In this document: in pieces, positions 10,877 through 23,189 of the stretch
Position numbering within the stretch: the stretch's first letter is position 1
Layout: every line of letters begins with the position of its first letter
Assembly: GCA_028753945.1 (NCBI GenBank)
Contig: JAPNXP010000001.1
Location: 16,854,501-16,918,500 of the forward strand
Direction of reading: 5' to 3'
Length of the DNA: 64,000 nt
Source: Hexactinellida sp. DTS-2022
Taxonomy: Eukaryota > Porifera > Hexactinellida
Translations under genes and position numbers: made by a program
Notes under the pieces: model-generated
Databases searched by the model: none
What the model was told of the DNA's origin: nothing
The model's input: the letters and a program-made list of their open reading frames with translations, nothing else

Positions 10877-11719
10877 GAGTCTTGTAATTTCTATTCATAA
10901 TGTAACATTTATTAACAAACCATAAAATTATATTTTGTCAAATATAAGTGAGATTTTAGGTGATTGGGCTTACTCTTAGCCTATTTTTAAGATTGTTTGC
11001 GGGTACCTGCGGGTATAAATATATTTTTAATTACTAGAATAGATATATAACTAATAATTTATGTTGGTATTACGCTTCTCAATTCACTTCAATTTGAGAT
11101 TTTGCTCTCTGATTACCTGAAAATTAGTTAAATTAATACAACTGATTGGAAAATTTGAACAGCTCATAATAGGTTTAATAAGCAAATAAATCTGCAAGAA
11201 ATTATTAATATCGAATAAAGGAGAAAAAATGCATTCTAAATATGTTTACACTTTGCATTCACTATTTATAGAAAGTAACCTGGAGATTGGAATAGTCAAT
11301 GGTATTTTGATAGACGTCATTTTACACTGTAACTCAATATCATAGTCATGACTTCAGTCGAGTGTTATCGGAATGTAACCACACTCAATTTTCAAATTCA
11401 ATGCATTTTTCTAGGTTTACAACTATGCAGAATTTTATGAAGCTAAAATTACCCAAAACAAGTGATGTCAAAATTTCGAATTTTTCTCCTGGTTTGACCA
11501 CTGTGTTACTCTGGACATTTTGAAAATTCACCAGACCATGTGCCACACATTGGACGTCGAGATTGTTTCTTAGGATGGCTCAAACCCAGCAAGGGTTCTG
11601 GAGGGCGATGTAAGATCTCCACATTTGGGTCGAGGAAGGATTTGTTAATATAAGGCAATATGTAACATTGAGATCAAATAACTATAAAGATCCATACTAC
11701 ATTATTATAAGCTTAGCAA
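10877..11719. other. Flank of the RAG1-like gene, no gene seen
   Basis: AT-rich. The only notable site is a CACTGTG heptamer at 11499-11505, oriented as a right-hand RAG/Transib terminus would be. No matching left end was found. Confidence 0.5.
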
Positions 11720-13499
11720 TTTATGCAGTATAAATAACAATTTAATGAAAAAAATAAGTAATTTGGAAAATAATCACAATATTAGAGGTTGGAGTAACTA
11801 ATGGAGGTAATTATATCATTTGACTGGCACAACTGCACACTAATTAATATAGAGTATAGTGGAAATCAAAGGTCATTATCAAAAGTAATTTAACATCAAG
11901 GGACCAGGGGGGAGATTGAAACTATTAGATATGCGAATAAATCACTTAAATTGAGCAGTAGTCCAGAACAATAGTCTAAAACAGTTGATATGTTCAAAAT
12001 CCATGTCCCATTTGCCACTTCACTGTTACTTTAATTCACTTGATGTAATATTTTTACATTTTCTTCACGAATGGCCATTAGAATTGTGCTCCATTTTAGA
12101 GATCGAGGCGAGATTGAGGAGTATTGCTTACTATCATTTTAAGAATAATTCGTGTCTTATTAATTAATACGAGGCCTACGGTCTCACTCTTTTCAATAGA
12201 CAATAAAGCATACTTGTTTACCTTTCTAACAGTTGGAAGTTCCTATTATAACATTTGAAAGTTAGTCTCTCCCTCAATTATGCGATTTCTATTCCCCTAT
12301 ACTTTAATACAATCCGAACAAACAAACACAAACAACAATTGTGCTTTTAATATATAGATAGTTACTATCCTCCTGTCAGCTCCTGTACGTACTAGTAATT
12401 CTATTTATTAGAGTGTAGCCAACATTTCACCTCAATACTCTCAACTAAAATTCTTATCTCGGAGGTTCGCCATATATTATTAGCTTAGGAATGGGTTAGT
12501 GCCGAATTTCGGTGGTTTACATACGTATAATATTATATTACCCCAAATTTCAATGACGGAAACTGCCAAATTAATATTTAGTGAGACTTAGTTTCGAATT
12601 TGCGAGTAAACTTGTTAGTCAAGAACAAAAAAACTTGCGACGAGAATCACAAATTGTTGCAAAAGTTAATTTAAACAACAAGCTATAATATTGAGTAATT
12701 TAGATATACAAACAAATGAATGATTCGTTTTTGCACTACGATAGGATTCAAAATGATAATTAATGGCGATCGCAATTGATATTCCCTACATACACTGTAG
12801 AAGCATTAATTATTTTAGTATTTGTATATTGAAATTTTTATTGTGTCAATAGTTGGAGAAAACATTGAAAATTAGAGAAATGGACTATTAATGGGAACAT
12901 ACTAAATTTCGTTTTTGACAAAGTTACTTACAGGCGCATTTACTCGAATTTGTAAGGGATTCCCGTCTTATTAAGAGCGCCCATTGACGTAGTATAACAG
13001 CAATGTCTGGGACCTAATTATACTATTCTGTTCAAAATTATGGTACCCCTGAAATCTGGAATAATTTTTGGTGGCTTCTGATTTTGAATTGAATACTGTG
13101 TTATCACATTTGTTTATGAATGGAAAAATACAATAGACATTTGCACTTAAATGGTGTCATAGGACACTTGATTTTAATATAGTATTGGCACGAGTCAATT
13201 GACTTTATCATACATTGTATCACAGTATTATTACGATATAGATGATCTGCGTATATCTATTGAGATTTTTGACCATTGGGATAACTTTTATGATTTGGCA
13301 TTATGACATTTAACTGGGATATAATTGAAAATATCACGTTTTTATTCAAAAGCACCATCATTGTATATTGAAAACGATTTCTCTGAGATCATCTTGAATA
13401 CTGATGGGCTAATTTTTTTAGATAGTATAAATATACGCAACCTTTCATTTATATTAAACGACATAATTTTAATAAATAATTTGGATTTACTATTATTAC
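11720..13499. other. Upstream region of carrier gene, unit A
   Basis: No gene supported. At about 12255-12360 lies an R2-family terminus (gcgatttctattcccctatactt, then CAAACA-rich). The 60-codon frame near 11985 lacks any recognisable domain. Confidence 0.5.
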
Positions 13500-14894
13500 A
13501 TGGACGATAAAGAAGAAAAGATACATGAGTCTCAATCTCTTATAAACAATGTATCTATTCAGAAAACCCAAATTTCAAAATATTACTTTAATAAGCAAGT
13601 CGCACTTCAATTCGTAACCTTAACCGCATTATGTTTGGGCAATATTATATACGGATGGGTGATTAGTTATACCTCTCCAACTGAAAAAGAGTTACTTAAT
13701 ATTGGCATCTTCAACACACTCACATTTTCCATTTTCTCTTCTTTGACTCTGTTCGGAGTGTCTTCCTTCATTGTGAGTCCATTTGCAAAGAAATGGAGTT
13801 GCAAACGTGTTCTTTTAGTATCTACTCTGTTTGGTGGCGCTGGTTGGTTATTAATCATAGTTGCAAATGATATTTATTCCATGATTGCAGGGAGAGTGCT
13901 CACTGGATTGCACGTTGGTACCTGTATGGGTTTATCCATGATATACCTCGGTGAAATCGCAAATAAGAAACATGAGAAGATATTTGCAGCCTTTATATTA
14001 CTACCATCTTCCATTGCTCTCATCTTCCTATACATATTTTCAATTTTTCTCTCATTCCGATGGTTAGGTGTTGTTGCTATTGTAGCTATTCTGATTCAAG
14101 CAATCCTACTCTTTTTCTGTCCTCAGAGTCCTACATGGCTAGTGTATGTGGGTCTCGACAGTAAAGCGAGAGAGACACTACATACAATCCATGGAGAGGC
14201 ATTTGATGCAGAAGGAGAGGTTGATAGGATTAAAAGCGTGTTATATGTAGCAAATACTCAATCTACTATTGCTTCGATTCGTGGAGTGTTCCGTTGGAAG
14301 ACATTACGCCCTATTTTGAAAGTGTGTACACTGCAGGCATTCAAAGGTTGCAGTGGACAGCCTATATATTATTCGTATGCTGCATCATTATTCTCAAAAA
14401 GCCGAATTAATCCAAATATATCAGCTCTGTCGTATCCTATTCTGTTAAGTATAGGCTGCCTCATATCTGTCTTGCTAGCCAATCGGGTTAGTCGTAAGAA
14501 GCTATTAATTAGTACTACAGCCATGCAGGCTGTTGCTAACTTCTCATTCTTCCTATACTTCCTGTTGAATGAGCGCATTGCCGAGTGTTCCGATACTTCT
14601 ACTTCCACAACCTGTGTTCTGTTATCAATATGGCCTATGCTTAGCATATCAGTATATAGCTTATTTTACAATGTTGGATGGGGGACAATTTCTTGGACAT
14701 CATACACAGATAGCTTCGATCCTAACTACAAAGAAATATCAGCTGGGTTAGTAACACTTTTTTATGCAATGATACTATCGAGTATCGTCCTTATATTCCC
14801 GAATTTCATCGCAATATTCGGACAATGGCCTTTCTTTCTTCTGCTCTGTATAGAGTGCTTGGTTGGTATTGTTTTCTTTTACTTAGTATATTAA
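13500..14894 (+). CDS. SLC2-type sugar transporter (MFS), unit A
   Basis: 464 codons, no intron, start ATG 13500. About 12 hydrophobic segments. Sugar-porter hallmarks: GRVLTGLHVGTCMG (131-144) with YLGEIANKK after it, PQSPTWL at 208-214 (family consensus PESPRWL) ending the first half, a cytosolic loop with DSKARETLHTIHG, and the TM7 block QAFKGCSGQPIYYSYA. The usual C-terminal PETKG tail is absent; the protein ends FFYLVY. The N-terminal cytosolic tail has an acidic dileucine-type motif (E10-S-Q-S-L-I15), the class that sends GLUT8-like carriers to endosomes and lysosomes. Closest family: GLUT/TRET1 facilitators; substrate unknown. The unit B protein is identical, with about five synonymous nucleotide differences. 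Confidence 0.88.
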   Translation: MDDKEEKIHESQSLINNVSIQKTQISKYYFNKQVALQFVTLTALCLGNIIYGWVISYTSPTEKELLNIGIFNTLTFSIFSSLTLFGVSSFIVSPFAKKWSCKRVLLVSTLFGGAGWLLIIVANDIYSMIAGRVLTGLHVGTCMGLSMIYLGEIANKKHEKIFAAFILLPSSIALIFLYIFSIFLSFRWLGVVAIVAILIQAILLFFCPQSPTWLVYVGLDSKARETLHTIHGEAFDAEGEVDRIKSVLYVANTQSTIASIRGVFRWKTLRPILKVCTLQAFKGCSGQPIYYSYAASLFSKSRINPNISALSYPILLSIGCLISVLLANRVSRKKLLISTTAMQAVANFSFFLYFLLNERIAECSDTSTSTTCVLLSIWPMLSISVYSLFYNVGWGTISWTSYTDSFDPNYKEISAGLVTLFYAMILSSIVLIFPNFIAIFGQWPFFLLLCIECLVGIVFFYLVY

Positions 14895-15166
14895 ATTGAT
14901 TGGTATAAAAATTCCATTACTTCAGTTTTGTATGTTAATTAGTGGTAGAGACATGAGTAGTGCCATGATGCTTTGGTGTTTAGGAAGTAATTTCTTGTGA
15001 AAGTAATGTGTGTAATCTTATCTGCTTTTGGCTTAAAATTCAACCTTTTGTTGGGATACATTATAAAAGATACCCCGCATAGTAAACTCGCAATAGTTAT
15101 ACACTATCCTATTTATTCATAATTTATTGTATTTATTGTTTATTTCACACTGATTATGTATTGGGA

Positions 15167-15693
15167 GGGAGATGCAGCGGTCCGGAAATTTCATGGACCG
15201 GACCGTCATGATATTTTCTGGACGGTCCGGACCAGTCCAGACCGTATGATCAAAATATTGGATCGGTCTGGACCGGTCCAGACCGATGTACTGGTCCAAA
15301 CCGTTATATCCCTTATTTGGACAGTACAGACCGCATAGTAGAGTGGCTAATTATATCCAGACATGGGGCTGATTACTAGTGAGTGATTACGATTACGATT
15401 ACGATTATAGGAAATGTTGTAATCGATTACAATCGATTACGATTGTAATCGTAATCAGCCCCAAGCCTGATTATATCCACTTGTATTTATAAGATACTTA
15501 TTACTTATGACTTGTAAACAATGGGAAATAACGGATTGAAGCCTGATCGTTTGTCCAATCTAGGATGAGTCCAGACCTATGAACGGTCTAGACCCATATA
15601 TCGTTAATTTGGACCGGTCCAAACCGCACTTGAAAATAAGCGGTCCGGACTGACCTGAGACCGGTCGGTCCGGTCCAGACCGCTGCATCTCTG
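15167..15693. mobile_element. Non-autonomous element with GGTCCGGACC core repeats, unit A
   Basis: Ends GAGATGCAGCGGTC / GACCGCTGCATCTC are inverted. The interior near both ends is a self-complementary run of ggtccggacc-type repeats. A 16-mer (ttgggagggagatgca) lies at its left edge and again at about 15703. It hosts a second MITE at 15358-15469. Confidence 0.75.
15358..15469. mobile_element. hAT-type MITE with GATTAC core repeats, unit A
   Basis: 112 bp. Ends CAGACATGGGGCTGATTAC and its near-complement. The 8-bp target duplication ATTATATC (15350-15357, 15470-15477) is exact. The interior is cgattacgattac, folding on itself. Confidence 0.9.
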
Positions 15694-16104
15694 AAATTTA
15701 ATTTGGGAGGGAGATGCACTGTATGGTAAATAAGTTTGTAAGAAAGGAGCCTCTTAGAAGGGGACTAAAAGAGTGTATGTAATATTATCCGCGTTCTTAC
15801 TCACGATATTCTACTGTATCATAAATAAATAAAAACAGAAAATATTTTTAGCAATTATTTATAATGTATATAACTACCTGTCCTACAAGGCTTTACAGTT
15901 CATTTGACCATTGCTTGAATCCATGGAATGCTACGAAATTAGAAAACCCTAGTCAAAACGGGAAAACTTAGGATTTAGTGATTACTATTGTCCTGAATAG
16001 TCTTATCTAAATAGTTGTGGACCATTACTATGTACTGTATATATAACTAATCTTATATTGGTGCTCGATAGTTCAGTTCTATTATATCTATTTATAAGTA
16101 TTCT
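15694..16104. other. Region upstream of cystinosin-like 1
   Basis: No gene. A TATATATAA stretch at about 16036 is a plausible core promoter ~70 bp before the start codon. Confidence 0.4.
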
Positions 16105-17208
16105 ATGTCTATCGATTCACTATCTTACAGATATAAGGAACAGTTAGTGATAGGGGAAGTTAGCAACCTCACTCTACTCGCTAATGTAACCTCGTCTCTC
16201 TTGATATCATTCCTAACTGTGGAAGAGAGACACCCGAGAATTGTGTTACTTCCTTACAATATTACCATCCCTATAGGCCAGTCTAACACGCAGGTTCCAT
16301 ACACTGCACTCAATGCTGGAGAAGCTGTATACCAGTTAGTATCCAGTTATGAAGTAGCGCTTCCATTGAGTAACTACTTAAGGTTCTCAGTTCTTCACTA
16401 CCCTTTCCTCCAATTATTATCTGCGATCATAGGCTGGGCCTATTTTGCTTCGTGGACAGTTTCGTTTTACCCTCAGTTCGTCCATAATTACCTCAGAAAG
16501 AGCACATCAGGATACAGTGTTGATTTCATCCTAATGAACATACTTGGCTATTTCGCATATTCCGTATTCAATGTCTCTCTTTATTGGTCCCCATATATTC
16601 AGAAAGAATATTTTGCATTATATCCAGGAGGTGTCAACCCAGTTCGTATCAATGATGTGGTATTTGCAGTGCATGGATTGATATTCTCATTAATAATTAT
16701 ATCTCAGTTCATATACTACACCAGGAGCATTCCTGTTTCGTATATTGCTTGTATCATATTAACTCTCCTGTTATTAGCTATGGGAATAACTGCCTTACTC
16801 GCTTTCCTATCAGTAACAACCTGGCTCAACTTTCTCTATACCCTGTCCTATGTCAAACTGATTATTACTATACTCAAATACATCCCTCAGGTACGGATTA
16901 ACTTTAAAACTAAATCGACAGCTGGCTTTAATATAAAGGGTGTATGGTTAGACTTCTCGGGAGGCGTACTCAGCATTCTGCAGATGGTAATACTCGCTTA
17001 TAACTTCAATGATTGGCTTTCTATATTTGGAGATTTCGTTAAGTTCTGGCTAGGAGCTATATCAATAGGTTTTGACGTGATTTTCTTCTCACAACACTAT
17101 ATTTTATACAGATCCAAAGAGAAAGGATTTAGATGTTTTGGTGTGCATATATGCGGAGATAAGAAGGACTTAGAGAATGAGAGTTTGCTTGGTAAAGCTG
17201 TAAACTGA
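16105..17208 (+). CDS. CTNS-like: Cystinosin-like lysosomal transporter 1, unit A
   Basis: 367 codons, no intron. An N-terminal luminal-type region with N-glycosylation sequons (NLT, NVT, NIT) precedes seven membrane segments and two PQ-loop repeats: FYPQFVHNYLRKST at 121-134 and KYIPQVRINFKTKST at 258-272. The Asp residues that couple cystine export to protons in human cystinosin align with D184 (NPVRIND) and D283 (VWLDFSGG). The tail carries ENESLL, an acidic dileucine-type lysosomal sorting motif. Cystinosin exports cystine from lysosomes with H+. No cleavable signal peptide is evident, although human cystinosin has one, so an upstream exon may be missing or the N-terminus differs. The first ~85 residues are nearly identical to paralogue 2, the rest much less so. 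Confidence 0.92.
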   Translation: MSIDSLSYRYKEQLVIGEVSNLTLLANVTSSLLISFLTVEERHPRIVLLPYNITIPIGQSNTQVPYTALNAGEAVYQLVSSYEVALPLSNYLRFSVLHYPFLQLLSAIIGWAYFASWTVSFYPQFVHNYLRKSTSGYSVDFILMNILGYFAYSVFNVSLYWSPYIQKEYFALYPGGVNPVRINDVVFAVHGLIFSLIIISQFIYYTRSIPVSYIACIILTLLLLAMGITALLAFLSVTTWLNFLYTLSYVKLIITILKYIPQVRINFKTKSTAGFNIKGVWLDFSGGVLSILQMVILAYNFNDWLSIFGDFVKFWLGAISIGFDVIFFSQHYILYRSKEKGFRCFGVHICGDKKDLENESLLGKAVN

Positions 17209-17566
17209 CAATGTTTTTTATATTTCTTAACTTTTTACTGTGCCGACTAAAATGTTGAAATGACTGCCTTGCTTAGTTATTAAATTTTATTTGTCTACCA
17301 TTGCATTAGTTTCTCATTAAAGAAATAATTAATACGGTATATTGTTTTTAGACCAAATTTAATTGAGATTCCAATCGCATTATTAATAGGGAAACAACCT
17401 GAGAACATTCAAAATAACCCTGAATATTAGGATCCAAATACAATTATCAATAGACAAGTGGGGTGAACAAGAACTTTTTCATATCCACATACAAATATAT
17501 CTGTCATTTGGTGTCGTTTAAACGTTACTTAACTCAAAATTCCAGAAATTTGGATACCCCTGCCTC

Positions 17567-18026
17567 CAGTGGTGTTTTGCCAAAAAAATAAGTGGGGGGC
17601 GCTCCCTTTTCAAATTTAGCATTTTCTTAGAAAACATAGGTGAAAACGGCCCCCAATAATGAAGTGGGGGCACCGTACCCCCACTCAAGTTCTGCCAGAT
17701 TATGTGCCCACAAAGTGCATGCCACAAACTTGAAAAGATCACGCCATGTACATGCCAAAGGTTCATGCCAAAGCCAAAATCAAGGAACTTTGTTCATGAT
17801 TTGTCAACACTGCTCAAATTCACAAATATACTATTATAGGATGATAGGAAATTTAGAAATTTTCAAAAAATCATCGTAAATCTGTTATAATAGATCCATA
17901 GAGAACTATATTTTTTAACTTGTTGTTACATTCTATAGATAACTGATAGGAAGGAGCGCCCCCTCGAGCGAAATAATGGGGGGGGGGCGGGTCCCCCCGA
18001 GTCCCCCCCAAAAAAAACCATCACTG
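17567..18026. mobile_element. hAT-type MITE with G/C-run termini, unit A
   Basis: Ends CAGTGGTGTTTTGCC and (reverse) CAGTGATGGTTTTTTTTG, followed by G runs. The 8-bp target duplication CCTGCCTC is exact (17559-17566, 18027-18034). It is 460 bp here and 436 bp in unit B because of internal indels. Confidence 0.88.
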
Positions 18027-18340
18027 CCTGCCTCCCTACGTATGTTACGCTCTGCCAAAACAAACGAAATATGTATGAAATAACACATTAGTAAGGACAT
18101 GCTATTCAGAGATTAATATGTGGCTTTACCTGATATTTTGATGACATTTCGAAAATTTAACATTCATTAATATTTGAGTCTGATTAGTATAGTAGGCGAA
18201 AAGATTTAGTGTAAACTTGAAAGCTAGTTCACTAGCCACTAGAAAACATATACATACTTGGAATGTACTCTTAAATTGAATAACAGTAATTAGCTTAATA
18301 CACATTGAATAGTAGTATTTATTATTATTTATTAACAAAC

Positions 18341-21300
18341 CTGTACTGGACTTGTCAGTTGGAAGGGTCGTTGAGCTAGAGAGTGTGCCTGTCGTTCAAT
18401 ACACTCTATCTGTTTGTTCAGCACCTGTTCCATCTCTGCGATATTCCCCTGCTCCACTCCCAGACCCTCTCCCTCCATAACAGCGAGAATGGGAGCTACC
18501 CTGCTCTCCAGCTCTGAAAACAACTCGAATTGATTCTCACGCACTAGATCACCTCTCATGCTTCCATACACCTCCTGTAGCCTACACAAGTCTGCAGTTG
18601 CACGTGTATACGCATTGGAGCGTGCTAATGTGTGTGGTTGCAATGTTAGGTCCTGTTGTTTCAAGGAGTATCTCTTGTATAGCTGTGGGAATGATTCGGG
18701 TGGATGATCTGAATCTAACAGCCAACCTGCTACCTAAAGTAAATGCAATGGGAATCAACATGCATGTTTACTTAGCCATCGGATTTATACTGATTTATAT
18801 AAGAATTAAGACGGTAATAACCCGAATGAATACAGTAGATTAGCAAAATACATAATAGCTATATAGAAAAGGTATGATTAGTATAGTTGAATTAAACAGT
18901 GTTCTATTCTTGAAGATTCTTGTATTTTTTGAAACCCTATGGTAAATTCATGAGAAACTTATTACAATAGAATCACTTTTTGTCTTGTAATATCATTAGC
19001 AGTTGTATATCTTACAAAATACCATTATTTAATTATTTATTTAATCCTGCCAAAGAATATAATTAACCATAAATTCCCCATAGTGGAACATAGCGACTTT
19101 ATTACCTAACTAGAATATCCTGCCCCCCCCCAAATGCAATATATTGCTATAACTAAATAAATCTCTTCTATACCACAACTACATTTTATATATTGGATGG
19201 AAACAAACGAGTATACTTCACTCACTCACCTTCATATCCATAACACTCCATCCCTCGTACACATCGTGACAGGGTATCGATAGATAGCCTATTACACTAA
19301 TTAGCAGCTCTTGTGCATCAAAGCACACACAGCATACAACCTCTGATAAGAATAGAGTGTGTAACAACTCTCTACAATAAGATCTGTGCTCTTCTTTTGG
19401 CTCCGAAAAAGTCAGGAATACGTACTTTAGGTTTCCTTGATCTGTCACGTTTGTTTGTAGAGCTAGCATCACTCCTTCTATCTGTACTGTGCTATTCTTG
19501 TCTCTTGTCATTTCTCTCAGTTGGGAGCTTCCATCTTGCAAGTAAAATTAAAATAAACTTAATTACATACAATAAAGTCTCGTTAATACGAACAACAGGA
19601 ACCGTCGAATTTGTTGGTAATATCCGGGAATTCGTATTAATTTTGTATATGCTAGGGAATTAAACCTTGTACTTATCCACCAATATTTCTCCTTATCCAC
19701 TTTCGTATTAACGAGAGTCTACTGTTTATTGTTACATAAAGTAGAATCAGCATACCTGAGAATATCAGTGTCAAGTAACAGTGAGAAGATAGTAGAGCTG
19801 TGCTCTTCAGTTCTTCTCTCTGTTCCCTGCTCATTTCATGAATAATATTGAAATTAGTGTCTACTGCATTATCCATACTGCCTCTGTTCTGTAAGCTCTC
19901 GTGTAACTCTTGTGTGTTGGGATTAACGGATAATTCTGTGTTAATATTTGTGTCTGGTATAAGGTCGTGCTCCTGCTCGTAGGCGAGCACTGCTGCCTTC
20001 TTGTCCTCGCTTACCATCCACTCACCAGGCCTGACAATGCATAATAAAACCAATTTACTAGCATCTCACCATATGCTATTAATGAATTATTACCTAGTTC
20101 TAAATGTATGATGATGCATATAATTATCGCTTAATATGTACGTATTCTCATACAAAGTGGAATTGTGGAAATATAGGGGACCTAGATATTTTAATCCGGT
20201 TTGGAGAGACTGACTTTGCCAGAAATACTACCAATCCTAATTATTTGGTTTTGCTCACTGTGCCTGAAGGCGTGCAAATTTGAAAGGAAACTTTTCTAGG
20301 CGCGCAAAAATCGAGAGATACTCCCATAGGCTGAATAGAAAACCAGTAATTAATTTAGGCGCGTGTGAGCGAGCTCAAATTAAATCTAGGCGCACAGAAA
20401 ATATACCTGGATGAAAGCCTAGCATCTCCATCTTACCTTTTCGTGCCTCTCTTCTTGTTTGTATTACTCTTATTTACTCCAGAATTGATTTTTGGTATAT
20501 TTATTTGAATGCTTATCATTGTATCGCTTGTTTCCACTTCCATACAAGTGGACGATTCGTTTCCAATTATTTCGTCATCTTTGAGGACATCCTCTTTATT
20601 ATATTGTAGCATATTTGCACTGCTGTTTGGGGTTATTTGTTCCGGAATTATTGGAGTTGTATCTTCTCCAATGATTTCTTTGCTATCTCGCAGAGTAGAT
20701 TTTATAGGAACTCTGAATTTTGATTTATCTCTGATTTGTATGTCACTCTCTTTGACAATTGGTTCCTCCACAGGTTGTAGAATGATTGTCCCAGCATCAA
20801 TAATATTGTTTGGAGGAGAATCAGATTCAAATCCACTTGGGAAACAGTCGAATGTTTTATCAACATTGGTAATCTCATCATTAACGTTTTTCACCGATTC
20901 TCGATTTTTTCCTATCTCTGTTGCAACTAACATGCAATTTTCTATATGTGGATCTTGCTGTAGTATTGTTTGAGACACCACTAAGTTCGTTTCTTCATTG
21001 TCTTCGATCACTAAAGAACCAAGGCTACTTTGTGTATTGTTCAGCTCTCTATTTGTGTCTATGTCACTATCAATTGGCTGGGACAAATAATCTGATTGTC
21101 TTAGAGGTGTGGAACAATGTGTGACGCTACCTATTGACGTATTTTCAGTGTATTCTCTATCTGTATTTATCACATTTTCTTGTCTACTTGGAAATCTTTG
21201 TTGGTTACCATATACTGTGCTCTTTACGTTAATACAATTGATGGATTTCTGTGATAAATCATTTCGGGAATTTTGAGATGCATTCTGTTGATGCCACTCC

Positions 21301-21476
21301 GGAAATGAGAATGCTGTTTTATTTTTATTTTGAGAGAGGTTTCCTCTAAGATAATCTATCTGTGGAGCTGAAATGTGATTTGTGAGAGTGGTAGGGAGAT
21401 CTTGTATCACTCCTCTCTGTCTTAAATTCAATATTGTATTTAGGAATATATTCTGATTTTGTGTTTCAGTGGCCAT
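18341..21476 (-). CDS. POLQ/POLN-like family A polymerase gene lacking the palm, unit A
   Basis: Four exons with GT-AG junctions and continuous phase: 21476-20437, 20030-19756, 19534-19230, 18733-18341 (671 codons). Exon 1 is a low-complexity N-terminal region; exons 2-4 carry the family match. CFDAQELL and GWSVMDMK-VAGWLLDSDHP match the inactive exonuclease-like domain of POLQ/POLN (compare VLDPKVAAWLLDP). FELFSELESRVAPILAVMEGEGLGV and the following helix through FQLTSP match the start of the polymerase thumb. The frame then stops at TAA 18332-18334 unless the donor CAG|GTTTGT is used. No palm or fingers motifs were found before the cystinosin gene. It could bind DNA or partners but not polymerise as drawn; a truncated pseudogene is the alternative. 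No helicase domain precedes it, which favours POLN-like. Confidence 0.75.
19576..19724. mobile_element. pogo-like MITE in polymerase intron 2, unit A
   Basis: Inverted ends tctcgttaatacga / ttcgtattaacgaga. The right end reads ...AGTCTACTG, the reverse of a pogo/Tigger-type CAGTAGACT end. The left end has lost a few bases. Confidence 0.65.
20265..20412 (-). repeat. R3 short interspersed repeat in polymerase intron 1, unit A
   Basis: Shares blocks cTAGGCG..CAAAAATCGAGAGA, then AGTAATT..TTAGGCG, then CTCAAA.TAAATCTAGGCGC with the importin-alpha intron (63662-63805, opposite strand) and with 61310-61450. Confidence 0.65.
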
Positions 21477-22044
21477 TTGTTTAAGATAATAAATATACAG
21501 TCAGTCTACTGTAACTTTTCAATAATCTTAATCTAAAAATGAAAATTATCACAATGACTATTCGTTAAGAGAATATCTTAAGTTATCCTATTCCCATACT
21601 TACATTATATTAGCTACTGTATGTCTTTGCCATACTAAACACAAACTTTTAATAGCTATATATTAAATAATAATTTATTATACTATACATATTACTTAGT
21701 GTGGCATAAATTTGTGATCCATTAATTAAATAATTTAGATCATAATTAATAATAATGAAATTATGCCTTTTGTACATAGTTGACCAGACGTTTTTATAAT
21801 GTCTAATTCGATAAAATTGGAATAGATTACACCAAGCGGACAAGTATACCCGGACATGTAATTTGTATATACAATGGTCGATACTCTGGGACTTAAGGAC
21901 AAAACAAAAAGTTTCCGTTTTGAATGGTGCCCTGATTTATAAAGTACCACATTGTATCTGACGAATAAAAAGTTGAGAAACTATACTGTGTTTTGCAAGT
22001 TCCCCACTTGAGGAGTATCCCGAATATCGGGTGTCAACTAAGAA

Positions 22045-22190
22045 ATAGATAATTAATTAAATAAATAAATAGATAAATAGAGAAATAAATAAATAAATAA
22101 ATAAAGAGATAAAGAGATAAAGAGATAAAGAGATAAAGAGATAAAGAAAGAAATAAAGAAATAAAGAAATAAAGAAATAAAGAAATAAAT
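22045..22190. repeat. Purine-rich microsatellite (AAATA/AGATAA), unit A
   Basis: Runs of aaataaat, gataaaga and aataaaga. Confidence 0.9.
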
Positions 22191-22354
22191 GAAGAAAACA
22201 CATTTAGTAAGCTATTCATTCATAAAAATTGAGATAATGGAGTGTATAGCAAAACTTATAAGTAAATGATTAATGTAATCACTAAAAATATGCATCGTTC
22301 CACATTATATAAAAGAAACAATGGTACTAATACTTTTATTTAATGTACACCTTT

Positions 22355-22825
22355 TATATTTACGAGCCCTTCGGTTGCGGTCGCTTCGCTACGTATCACG
22401 CTCTCACAAAGGTCGCTTCGCGGCCTCTGTTTGTTCGTGTTAGACACTATGCAATACAATTAACGGCGCTTCGCGGCCTTACCCTCCTCAAAAGTTAAAC
22501 CTGTGACTTGTGAATGAATGAATGAACGAATTCAGTATTTTGCTATTTGGGAGCCTAGTATTAACTTCTTCATATAAAATTGATTAATTAATGACAATAA
22601 TTGTAATATAATGCCTATTTATGTGATTGCTGGGCAACCCGAGTTAAGTACGTGTAATTTACAAGTCAGAGGTTTGACTTTAGCAATTGAGGGATTTTTT
22701 GAGGAGGGTACGCGCGAAGCGGGCGTTAATTGTGTTATCTGGTGTCTAATACGGACAAACAAAGGTAGCAAAGCGACCTTTGTGAGAGAGTGATCCATCG
22801 CGAAGCGACCGAGACCGAAGGGCTC
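22355..22825. repeat. R2 foldback with GCTTCGC motifs, unit A
   Basis: Left arm (acgagcccttcggt...cggcgcttcgcggcc) is largely complementary to the right arm (gcgcgaagcgggcg...accgaagggctcgt). It is followed by the R2 tail (ttgttctttgtttgtttgtgtg). The 60-73 codon frames across it are read-through of the repeat. Confidence 0.75.
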
Positions 22826-23189
22826 GTATATTAAAAACACAATTGTTCTTTGTTTGTTTGTGTGTGTGTTTGTCCAGAATTAATAGGAAAACCATAAGAA
22901 CTAGGAATCTGAAAATTTGTATGCTGGGGTAATTTTACTCGGTGTCGGTGACAACGATCTATTGGTTTTCTAAACGAAATGGATCATGACGTCATAAAAG
23001 TACATATTTGGGAATAACTCTCGGTTTTTATGAGATTCGCCCACAAGACAAGATAAATAAGACACACGTAAACTATTTATGGGATTATGACGTTACGTAG
23101 GAACTAATCTAGATCCAGCTCTTACAATTTTCATTCGATCGACACAAAATTTGTCACATTATGAAATATATTGTATTGCATGTTTCTTC

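Noticed and set aside
11985..12167. 60-codon frame, also present at 26086-26295
   Set aside because: No domain, low complexity, and found only because the segment is duplicated.
16085..16100. TTTATAAG as the TATA box of cystinosin-like 1
   Set aside because: Only ~10 bp before the start codon; the upstream TATATATAA at ~16036 fits better.
18126..18338. Possible next exon of the polymerase-like gene (VASELAFKF... resembles the segment after the thumb)
   Set aside because: Every usable AG puts it out of phase with exon 4 or hits a stop, and the downstream part has no polymerase motif; likely chance or a decayed relic.
20509..20973. 154-codon plus-strand frame
   Set aside because: Antisense shadow of polymerase-like exon 1.
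22034..22219. 61-codon Leu/Phe/Tyr-rich frame (and its unit B copy)
   Set aside because: Translation of a purine microsatellite.
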